Shown one piece after another: positions 30,038 through 37,769 of a stretch of 64,000 nucleotides of DNA (positions are counted from its first letter, which is position 1; each line of letters starts with the position of its first letter). A program made the position numbers and the translations under genes. The DNA is from Bartonella melophagi K-2C (GTDB taxonomy: Bacteria > Pseudomonadota > Alphaproteobacteria > Rhizobiales > Rhizobiaceae). The notes under the pieces are model-generated. The model was not told the origin of the DNA. It ran no database searches and was given only the letters and a program-made list of their open reading frames with translations. Location of the stretch: NCBI RefSeq assembly GCF_000278255.1, contig NZ_JH725083.1, forward strand, positions 62,001-126,000, read 5' to 3'.

Positions 30038-32410
30038 TTATAAATCTAATTTTATCTTTTGCCCAATATCTGTGATTGTACGTAATGAAAGAGAGAAATT
30101 AAAATTCTGTAAAGGTGCATTTTTTCCTGGATTAATTATTTGCTGATAGCCGATTTTTATTTCAAAACATTCATCTTTATAATTTAAATTTATTTCCCGC
30201 TTTACAAATGTACTAGATACTAAGTTATAGCTGATATTGTTATATATAGACCAATATTTAGAAAATTTAATACCAATTTGAAGAGAAATTTCTTGACGAT
30301 CTTGTGTATATTCATAATTGGGTTGGCTTTGGATATAAGCATATTGTAAGGATGCTCTAAAATTTTCCCATTTTTGAGATGCTTCTACTTCACCACGGCG
30401 GATTTGACCTGTTTTTTTATCAAAACGTCCACGAGATTCTAAAGCAAAACCACTGTCATGGTTTGCATTAAACATTGCAACATAGTCTGAACGAGATGTT
30501 TCAAGACCAGAATTAGCACTTACATTGACAAAGTCTTTTTCTGCGAAAGAATTTTTTCCTGCAAGATGAAAAGATTGTCCAACAAGACCATAAAGTGACC
30601 AATCATTGTTGAAACTTCCGGAATATCTTAGGCCTATATTTGCTCTTGTTCCACCTTCGATACGGTCATAACCAGAGAATTTGTCACGTTGAAATAGAGT
30701 TGTTGCATCAAATACGAAGCTTTGTGCATCTTCATTTGGTAATAGTCCGGCATATTGTTCATTATTGCGTATAAAGAGTTGTGCTGTTGGTTCTAAGACA
30801 TGTGTAGAAATGTCAGAAGTTACAAGGAGAGGGTAACGTAATTCTAAACCTGCTGTTGCCATGCCGCGAATAGTTGGTGAGGCAATGTTAAATTTTATCG
30901 ACGAGTCATTTATGAAATGGTCAATATAACTTTCCTGGGCATTTGTTATTGTATCAGTACGTAATGCGAGAATAGGGGTTATTAGTAATCCGTTTTGTGT
31001 ATTAAAACGCTTTTTCCATTCTATTTCACCTGTTAACCGAAAACTATTTCCAGGTATATCAGAAGGCCGAGAGACATAAGGGGGATGTTCTTGCCAATCG
31101 GTATAGTTGAAGTCAGAGTGATTACGATAAATTGATTGCATATTGCCATGAAAAGTAAGTTCCCCAGTGTAAACTTCTTTGTCTGGTGTGAAAAAATAAT
31201 CGATACGGGGTAAAACCCATGCTTGCTGAGAATGACGTTTGTTGATGGTATTTATAGGTATCAAATCTTGGACTGTGAAATGGTAAAAACGCGTATCAAA
31301 GTAATTTTTTTCTCCAAGGCCGTTCAAATAAAACTGAGAAAGTTGTACAGGATTACTATAGTTTTCAAGTTTATATGTACGGCTAAAATGCCTATCTGAC
31401 TGGGCAAAAATATCCCAACCATAAGTCCAACGTGAATTAATACGGAAATCGCCTTTTGTTGCCACCATATAACGGTTATTTTTTTGCGCATCAATTGTGT
31501 TATTATCGAACTTATGAGGATTAATTTGATATATATGAGCAAAACGGATGTTATAATTTCCTGTTTTTAAACGCTGACGCCATTCTCCTTCAGTTAAAAG
31601 TCCTTGTTTTGTATAGAAAGTGGGGGAAAGTGTAAAATCATAATGAGGTGAGAGATTCCAGAAATAAGAATTCTTAATACCGATACCAAGATGATCAGTA
31701 TAAGAAAGATGAGGAGCAAGTAAACCGCTGATACGTTTTATATTTGGATCAGGAAGTTCAAAAATAGGAAGCCGGACAATTGGTACACCAAAAACTTCAA
31801 AAAGACCGTCTTCAAATTGAATTGTTTTAGTGGTGCTATTCCATATAATCTTTTTTGCTTTAATTTGCCAAAAGACTTCACTATCTGATTTGTAATGATG
31901 AGGTTCACACGCTGTATAGACAGCATTATTGAAGATTGTAAGCTGACTGCCCTTGCGTTCAGCATTTTCAGCTAAAAAATGAGTGTTGTTAACAGCTTCA
32001 ACGCGTAAAAAATTTACAAATCCTTCACCAAGGTCTTGAGTCATGTCAATATAATCAGAATAGACTTTATTACCATCCTTTTGAACAATTTCAACATTTC
32101 CTTGTGCTATAATACGTCCTGTTTTTTGATTGTAAGTGACTTTTTGGGCAATAACTTTATTGTTATCATATTCAATTTGAACATTTCCTTCAGCAGAGAC
32201 AGTGGCTGCGTCATGGTTGTAAGTGAGTTTGTCAGCAGAAAGTAAAAGGGGGGATGTTAGGGATTGAATGTGGTTTTGAGGGGAAAGATTAAAATTTTGT
32301 GCTATTGCAGAATAAGATAAGGTTATGCCTAAAACAAAACTAATAACACTTTTAAAAAATAATGTGCTCAGTTTTGTCAAAATTATCCTCTTACTTGTAA
32401 GCAATTTCAC
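30038..32410 (-). CDS. lptD: LPS-assembly outer membrane protein LptD
   Basis: Beta-barrel that inserts lipopolysaccharide into the outer leaflet of the outer membrane, working with LptE. The 790-aa precursor has a signal peptide (about 1-38, ending SAIAQ). An OstA/LptA-like beta-jellyroll follows (SADKLTYNHDAATVSAEGNV, about 59-165), then the large barrel starting around the GLLAPHLSYTDHLG segment. It directly follows lptG with no gap and precedes the surA-like gene. Confidence 0.94.
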   Translation of the reverse strand: MKLLTSKRIILTKLSTLFFKSVISFVLGITLSYSAIAQNFNLSPQNHIQSLTSPLLLSADKLTYNHDAATVSAEGNVQIEYDNNKVIAQKVTYNQKTGRIIAQGNVEIVQKDGNKVYSDYIDMTQDLGEGFVNFLRVEAVNNTHFLAENAERKGSQLTIFNNAVYTACEPHHYKSDSEVFWQIKAKKIIWNSTTKTIQFEDGLFEVFGVPIVRLPIFELPDPNIKRISGLLAPHLSYTDHLGIGIKNSYFWNLSPHYDFTLSPTFYTKQGLLTEGEWRQRLKTGNYNIRFAHIYQINPHKFDNNTIDAQKNNRYMVATKGDFRINSRWTYGWDIFAQSDRHFSRTYKLENYSNPVQLSQFYLNGLGEKNYFDTRFYHFTVQDLIPINTINKRHSQQAWVLPRIDYFFTPDKEVYTGELTFHGNMQSIYRNHSDFNYTDWQEHPPYVSRPSDIPGNSFRLTGEIEWKKRFNTQNGLLITPILALRTDTITNAQESYIDHFINDSSIKFNIASPTIRGMATAGLELRYPLLVTSDISTHVLEPTAQLFIRNNEQYAGLLPNEDAQSFVFDATTLFQRDKFSGYDRIEGGTRANIGLRYSGSFNNDWSLYGLVGQSFHLAGKNSFAEKDFVNVSANSGLETSRSDYVAMFNANHDSGFALESRGRFDKKTGQIRRGEVEASQKWENFRASLQYAYIQSQPNYEYTQDRQEISLQIGIKFSKYWSIYNNISYNLVSSTFVKREINLNYKDECFEIKIGYQQIINPGKNAPLQNFNFSLSLRTITDIGQKIKLDL

Positions 32411-33502
32411 TTAGCCATCCTCTTTATGAAGTAAAAAGGAAACTCCAAAAAACAACGCAATAACAACTGGTGTCCAAGCAGCAATAACTGGAGGAATGTA
32501 TCCAGCATTACCGAAGGCTTGAACGAGTACGGAAATGACATAAAGCATGAATCCAGCGATTACACCACCAAGAATTAATGCTTTAGATTGTCCAAGGCGT
32601 GTGAATTTTAGTGATACTGTTGCTGCAATAAGAGTCATTGCTACAAGTAATGCTGGTAATGCAATCAATGATTGCAAATACATATCGAACTTATTTGCAG
32701 AATAACCGAATGATCGTGCAGCTGAAATTTTTCTTGGTAATTTGTAAAATGGAATAGTTGCAGGATCGGCTAAATATTCAGTTAAAAACTCGGGTTTTAG
32801 ATTTGTTTTTATCCGAAATTCAGTAAATTTTTCAGGAACATAACCTGTTTTATAGATCGTTCCATTCGTTAGCAGCCAAGCGTCATTTGTTAATGTTGCT
32901 TGTTTTGCGTGGATCCAGTTCTTAACTGTTGCGTTATCATTATATTGCACAAAGATCGCATCAATAAGAGAGAGACCTTGCTGTGTTATTGATCTGGCTC
33001 CAATAGTTGTTGTCCCTAAATTTGTGTGTTGCGTTAACCATGGGATACGATTTTTATTGATAGATGTTTGAACATTATTACTATGCCATTCAGCAATCAT
33101 TTTTTCTGCTTGAGAAGATCCCCATGCGGCAAGTGGATTTATAAAAAGAATCGAAAATAATCCAAAAAGAAAAGCTCCAAGACAAGCAGGTATGAGAAAT
33201 TGCCACGCAGAAACACCGATTGAGCGAGCAACAACAAATTCAAATTTTTTATTAAGTGATATTAGCATGGTCATTGCAGAAAATAGCGCAATAAAAGGAA
33301 AGAGTTTCTGCATAATAAAAGGAATACGCAACGCTGAAATGAGAAGTGCACCTTTTGCTGTATAATGAGGAAGAGAGGCTAATCGACCAGAATTTTCTGT
33401 AAAATCAATTAAAAGAGCAAGTATAAAAATACTCAATACAAAATAACAGGTTGTTTTAATATAACGTGCAAAAAAATATCGTCCAAGCGTCCATCCAATC
33501 AT
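32411..33502 (-). CDS. lptG: LPS export ABC transporter permease LptG
   Basis: Inner-membrane half of the LptB2FG transporter that extracts LPS and pushes it along the Lpt bridge. The 363-aa protein has three N-terminal and three C-terminal membrane helices flanking a periplasmic jellyroll (about 130-265). The first segment GWTLGRYFFARYIKTT is typical of LptG. The start overlaps the lptF stop (ATGA), so the two permease subunits are translated together. Confidence 0.93.
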   Translation of the reverse strand: MIGWTLGRYFFARYIKTTCYFVLSIFILALLIDFTENSGRLASLPHYTAKGALLISALRIPFIMQKLFPFIALFSAMTMLISLNKKFEFVVARSIGVSAWQFLIPACLGAFLFGLFSILFINPLAAWGSSQAEKMIAEWHSNNVQTSINKNRIPWLTQHTNLGTTTIGARSITQQGLSLIDAIFVQYNDNATVKNWIHAKQATLTNDAWLLTNGTIYKTGYVPEKFTEFRIKTNLKPEFLTEYLADPATIPFYKLPRKISAARSFGYSANKFDMYLQSLIALPALLVAMTLIAATVSLKFTRLGQSKALILGGVIAGFMLYVISVLVQAFGNAGYIPPVIAAWTPVVIALFFGVSFLLHKEDG

Positions 33503-34689
33503 GATGTTTTGTCCGAAGAATAGTTAGATTTTCGATATTCAGATTTATCCGTCATTTTTTGAAAAAGTATTTGAATAGTATCATTGAGTTTTGCAGGCAT
33601 ACTAATTTTACGGTTTGTCAGTAGCATAAAAAAGATTAATATGCTTACTCCTAAGGGCGTAATATAGAGCAGAGGGACGTAAGTGAGATCATTCTTTGTT
33701 TTTTCAGCAAAAAAATATTCTATCCAATAAATCAGCAAGGAGAAAGTAATCGTGAAAACAATTGCTGATGTACGTGCTTGTCGATGTGAACGTGCATCTC
33801 CTACTGCAGCTACTGCAATTAAAGCAAAAACAATTGGGTAGAGCCACTCTGTGAGTCGACGGTGAAATTCAGCTTTGTATTGAAGCGGGTTACGCTGATA
33901 ATAAGGATCATATGGGTCAGGATGCAATAAATAAGAAAGAGGCCTGTCTTTAGGATAAATAGTTGGTACTCCATTGTTGGGAATGAATTCACTTAAGCTA
34001 AAAGTATAGGAGTTAAATTTAACAATCGAAACACTATCATTTTGATAATTCACTCTTTCAATTTCACCGTTATTGAGGACAAGAAAATTTCCATTTTTAT
34101 TACTAACAATTGTACCTTTTTTTGCGTAATAGAGAAGATCAATCTTAGAATCGCGCTGGTCGGCAATGAAAAGATGTCCAATGGTTCCATCTGGGTACCG
34201 TTCGCCAATTTCTATATAAAGATTGTTTGTTAGTGCTTGAAAGCTGCCTTCGCGAATAAAAAGATTAATGAGATCTGAATGAGTGTTTGCCAGCATTTGT
34301 CGCATATTAAGGCGCGCTTGAGGAGCAACAAAATTAGCGGTTGAAAAAGATGTACATGCAGTAAAAATAGCTAAAAGAAGAATTGGTTTTAAAACAGTGT
34401 TTTTGGAAAAGCCAGAGGCGCTGATAATAGCTAACTCTGAGTCTTGATTCATTGTTGAAAGGATAGTCGTAATTGCAATCACTAGTGCAAATGGGATGAT
34501 AAGGGAAATAACAGGAGGAACTAATAAGGATGAAAAGTATAAAACTGTTAGGAATGTTTGCCCACTTGTTGTAAGAAAATCAATTCGTGCAAGGACTTGC
34601 ACTGTCAAGCTAATACCGATTGCTGCGACCATCACAGCGCTAAATAAAATAAAAACACGTTTTAGGATGTATAACTCAATAATACGCAT
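33499..34689 (-). CDS. lptF: LPS export ABC transporter permease LptF
   Basis: Partner of LptG in the LPS transporter. At 396 aa it has the standard six-helix layout with a central periplasmic domain. The start MRIIELYILKRVF and the segment SFSTANFVAPQARLNMRQML are family-typical, and the C-terminal cytoplasmic tail is rich in charged residues. It is the first gene of the lptF-lptG-lptD-surA-pdxA-rsmA operon. The ATPase gene lptB is not in the window. Confidence 0.93.
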   Translation of the reverse strand: MRIIELYILKRVFILFSAVMVAAIGISLTVQVLARIDFLTTSGQTFLTVLYFSSLLVPPVISLIIPFALVIAITTILSTMNQDSELAIISASGFSKNTVLKPILLLAIFTACTSFSTANFVAPQARLNMRQMLANTHSDLINLFIREGSFQALTNNLYIEIGERYPDGTIGHLFIADQRDSKIDLLYYAKKGTIVSNKNGNFLVLNNGEIERVNYQNDSVSIVKFNSYTFSLSEFIPNNGVPTIYPKDRPLSYLLHPDPYDPYYQRNPLQYKAEFHRRLTEWLYPIVFALIAVAAVGDARSHRQARTSAIVFTITFSLLIYWIEYFFAEKTKNDLTYVPLLYITPLGVSILIFFMLLTNRKISMPAKLNDTIQILFQKMTDKSEYRKSNYSSDKTS

Positions 34690-35094
34690 AAATTGGGTAA
34701 CATCCTTAGTTTTAATTTAAAGAAGATACTATATAATGTGCCAAATTAATAAGATATGGTAGTCAAAAACTTAAAAACGACCTTTTTGTGCTCTTTTTTC
34801 TAGTAAGCAACAGGAGATAATTAAATAATCTTAATTCATTTTGCCATGTTTTTTCAAGTGTGGTATCAAGAAAAGCTGAGAAAATAACACAGAATAAATT
34901 TTTTCATTTATTGTAAAAAAAATATAATTCTTCTTATTTCTCTTTGCTATTGTTTAATATTTTATAAAAAGACAATACACACATAATAAGAAAAAATATG
35001 GTGTTTCCGAGCCGTTCCTTCTCTTTTTAGAAATACAGAAATGTTTCAAAAAAAGTGCTACACTTTTTCGATAAAGAGTGATGAGGATTAAGAG
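34690..35094. other. Divergent spacer between lptF and holC
   Basis: A 405-bp AT-rich region that should hold the promoters of the lpt operon (minus) and holC (plus). In Brucella/Rhizobium the leucyl aminopeptidase gene pepA normally lies between lptF and holC. I find no pepA remnant here, so it has been cleanly lost or moved. Confidence 0.45.
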
Positions 35095-35541
35095 ATGGAT
35101 ATTCTGTTCTATCATTTAACACAGTCAACATTAGAAGATATTTTACCAGTTTTGGTAGAACGTGCAGTTGCACGTTTTGAAAGAGTAACAATACAATGTA
35201 TAAGTGAAGAACAGCGCGATGCCATAGATACTCGTTTATGGGTTTACGCTGAAGGATCATTTATTGGGCATGGAACTGAATGCGATAAATATCCAAATTT
35301 TCAGCCTGTATTTCTCACTACGGGCTATGAGAACCCGAATGATTCAAAAATACGCTTTCTTGTGGAGGGAGCAGTTTGTCCGGATATTAATATTTATCAA
35401 CGGCTTGTAGTGATATTTGATGGTCGTAATGACAAACAATTGAATCTTGCTCGTGCACAGTGGAAAGAATATGGAACAGAAAACCATAATTTAACTTACT
35501 GGAAGCAGACTGAAAGTCGCGGTTGGGAAAAACAAATTTGA
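35095..35541 (+). CDS. holC: DNA polymerase III chi subunit
   Basis: Clamp-loader accessory subunit that links the polymerase III holoenzyme to SSB. The 148-aa protein starts MDILFYHLTQSTLEDILPVL and continues with the family core (LWVYAEGSFIGHGTECDK and PVFLTTGYENPNDSKI). The final WEKQI matches alphaproteobacterial HolC length and end. It is the usual neighbour of the lptF region in this order of bacteria, although pepA, normally next to it, is missing. Confidence 0.9.
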   Translation: MDILFYHLTQSTLEDILPVLVERAVARFERVTIQCISEEQRDAIDTRLWVYAEGSFIGHGTECDKYPNFQPVFLTTGYENPNDSKIRFLVEGAVCPDINIYQRLVVIFDGRNDKQLNLARAQWKEYGTENHNLTYWKQTESRGWEKQI

Positions 35542-35716
35542 TATGCATAGCATTTATTATTCTATTCTAATTTATTGGTATTGTCAGGATAATTAATAAA
35601 GAACTCTTTATTAGGAAAAAATTAGAAGGAAAGTCATTGGGTTTTATTGTTATTTTTCTTTTGGGGAGCGATAAAAATATTGCCTGTAATCACAATATTC
35701 AAATGGAATAATAGCG

Positions 35717-35977
35717 GTGGTTGATCGGATTTTACTTGTTTTATGGTCAGTAATGCTGGCTTTTTTTTGTGTTTCATGGTTGGGTACAACGCATATTCTA
35801 TCACAAATATTTTCTATCATTCATATTGATTATATTGCAGATATTTTATTCTTTTTTCTTTGTGTATTGTTTGCGGGGATATTGTGGTGGAGTGTACCTC
35901 GACCAATGTCTTTAAAAATAAAATTGGCAGCATTTCTGCCGCCAGCGTTAATTTTATTATATTTCATTGTATCTTAG
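35717..35977 (+). CDS. Small membrane protein, function unknown
   Basis: An 86-aa hydrophobic protein with three predicted helices (about 4-28, 35-55, 64-85) separated by short polar turns. It begins with GTG at 35717; no strong ribosome-binding site is seen. I do not recognise a family. Coding character is fair: even codon use and a clear membrane pattern with positively charged residues at the inside turn (PRPMSLKIK). The last four bases overlap the stop of the convergent MFS gene. Confidence 0.55.
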   Translation: MVDRILLVLWSVMLAFFCVSWLGTTHILSQIFSIIHIDYIADILFFFLCVLFAGILWWSVPRPMSLKIKLAAFLPPALILLYFIVS

Positions 35978-37263
35978 TAAGATATCTCTTTATCTGTAAA
36001 GCAAATAAAGCAAATAAGTGAAATAAAAGCAGAAAAGAGGAGATAATAGCCGACGTAAGTCACATCAAAATACTGCACCAAAGATTCTGCAATATAAGGT
36101 GCAAAAGATCCGCCAACAATACCAGCTAAGTTGAATGTTAAGGATACACCAGTGTACCGAATGGCTGTTGGGAATGGTGATGCAAGAATGGTACCCAATG
36201 GGCTATATGTAATCCCTAGAAGCATTAAGCCAATGATAGACATTGCAAGAACGCCTACAATTCCAGAATGTAGAAAGTAAGGAATTGCAAAAGAGTAAAT
36301 GCCAGTACTTATTGTTACCCAAATCATCAAAGTTCTGCGCTTAATACGATCAGCGAATTTTCCAGTAAGGGCAATAGAAAGGCCAAAAACAATAGCTCCA
36401 ATCATCTCTATTTGCAGTGTTTGATTAAATGGTAATTGCAGATAATTTTTTGAATAACTTAATAAATAGGCAGTGACTAAATAAAATAAGACAAATGCTG
36501 TCATGCTGGCAAATGTACCAAGAAGTACAATCCGTGGATATTTGAAGAACACATTGATAACAGGTACTTTGACACGCTCTTCATGATCAAGCGTTTTTTT
36601 AAATTCAAGTGTTTCACCAATTGAAGTACGCACCCATAATCCTAAGATGACGAGAAAAGCTGAAGCAATGAATGGAATACGCCATCCCCACGTGAAAAGT
36701 TGGTCAGAGTCAAGTGTGTTCCACAGCCCAAAATAAACTGCAATAGATAAAAGTAAACCAGCTGGAGATCCTAATTGAGGAAACATTGCATACCAACCAC
36801 GTTTTTCTGGTGGAGCATTTTCTGTTGCAAGTAGGACAGCTCCACCCCATTCTCCTCCTAATCCAATTCCTTGACCAAGACGGCACATAGTTAAAAGAAA
36901 AGGCGCCCACCAACCGACTGTTTCATAAGTGGGAAGAATGCCAATGATAACTGTTGAAATACCCATTGTGAGAAGAGCAGCGACAAGTGTTGCTTTCCGT
37001 CCGATTTTATCACCAAAATGTCCAAAAATAATAGATCCGAGAGGACGGGCAAAAAAAGCAACACCAAAAACAAGGAAAGATTGTAGAATAGCCAGTTGAT
37101 TGTTTTGCGGTGGAAAAAACAAATAAGGAAATATAAGAGCTGCAGCGGTTGCAAAAATGTAAAAGTCGAAATATTCAATTGTTGTGCCAACAAGGCTTGC
37201 TAACAAAATTCGAATAGGTGAATTTGTTTGATTTACGCGCTGTCTTTCTACGCTTATAGACAT
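35974..37263 (-). CDS. MFS transporter, metabolite:H+ symporter (ProP/ShiA-like)
   Basis: A 429-aa inner-membrane transporter with 12 predicted helices. It belongs to the MHS family of the major facilitator superfamily: SLVGTTIEYFDFYIF at the start, the loop GHFGDKIGRKATL, and RLGQGIGLGGEWGGAVLLA in helix 4 are diagnostic. Family members carry proline/betaine, shikimate, alpha-ketoglutarate or citrate; the substrate here is not determinable. It is transcribed away from the autotransporter with a 506-bp shared upstream region. Confidence 0.9.
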   Translation of the reverse strand: MSISVERQRVNQTNSPIRILLASLVGTTIEYFDFYIFATAAALIFPYLFFPPQNNQLAILQSFLVFGVAFFARPLGSIIFGHFGDKIGRKATLVAALLTMGISTVIIGILPTYETVGWWAPFLLTMCRLGQGIGLGGEWGGAVLLATENAPPEKRGWYAMFPQLGSPAGLLLSIAVYFGLWNTLDSDQLFTWGWRIPFIASAFLVILGLWVRTSIGETLEFKKTLDHEERVKVPVINVFFKYPRIVLLGTFASMTAFVLFYLVTAYLLSYSKNYLQLPFNQTLQIEMIGAIVFGLSIALTGKFADRIKRRTLMIWVTISTGIYSFAIPYFLHSGIVGVLAMSIIGLMLLGITYSPLGTILASPFPTAIRYTGVSLTFNLAGIVGGSFAPYIAESLVQYFDVTYVGYYLLFSAFISLICFICFTDKEISY

Positions 37264-37662
37264 GAATAGGATATTCCTTTTAATATAGATAATTAAAATA
37301 TTAAGATAAAATTTTAATAGTTATAAGAATTTCATATTAGTGTCGAGTCAGTATTGTTACGATTTAATTGTATAAGAATAATAATAGGGCATGATAAGAG
37401 TGAGGGAATATGTATTATTACTACTAATCATGCTATTTATTAAATTAGCGTTAGGTTAAATGTAATAAAAAATCTTTTTTAAAAGCAGCAGGGGGAGAGA
37501 GATATATCATTCTGCATAAACGGCTTAATCTCTCAATTATTTCATTTTGTATTTTTATTGAAGAATATTGTTTTCATTTTTCTACACAAATTTGTTTTTA
37601 CAAGATCAAGAAAACCAATGAAAAGCACTTTAGCAATTTCTGATTAAAATTTATTATCACTG

Positions 37663-37712
37663 TAAATAAAACACATTACGACATAAATAAAACACATTAT
37701 GATATAAATAGG
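37663..37712 (+). repeat. Tandem 21-bp repeats upstream of the autotransporter gene
   Basis: Units TAAATAAAACACATTACGACA (37663-37683, 21 bases) and a second copy with three changes (37684-37704) are followed by a partial copy (TAAATAGG, 37705-37712). A 21-bp period equals two helical turns, so proteins bound to each copy would face the same side. Position about 60-110 bp before the start codon fits an operator or a copy-number-variable promoter spacer. Function is inferred. Confidence 0.75.
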
Positions 37713-37739
37713 AACACTCTGTTAAGAAGGAGGAGTGTT
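37713..37739 (+). promoter_or_regulatory. Leader hairpin with an SD-like loop
   Basis: AACACTC (37713-37719) pairs perfectly with GAGTGTT (37733-37739). The 13-base loop contains AAGGAG, a ribosome-binding-like sequence that is not at a usable distance from the GTG start at 37770. The real SD (GGAG, 37758-37761) lies 8 bases before the start. The hairpin may act in transcription attenuation or mRNA stability. Confidence 0.4.
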
Positions 37740-37769
37740 TATTTAATTATTGATAATGGAGTGTAGATT

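Larger units (their letters stand above)
37264..37769. other. Divergent regulatory region between MFS gene and autotransporter
   Basis: A 506-bp AT-rich spacer with no gene. It holds two copies plus a partial third of a 21-bp repeat (37663-37712) and a leader hairpin (37713-37739), both listed separately. Both lie on the autotransporter side. Promoters for both genes must be here, but I cannot assign them confidently. Confidence 0.55.
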
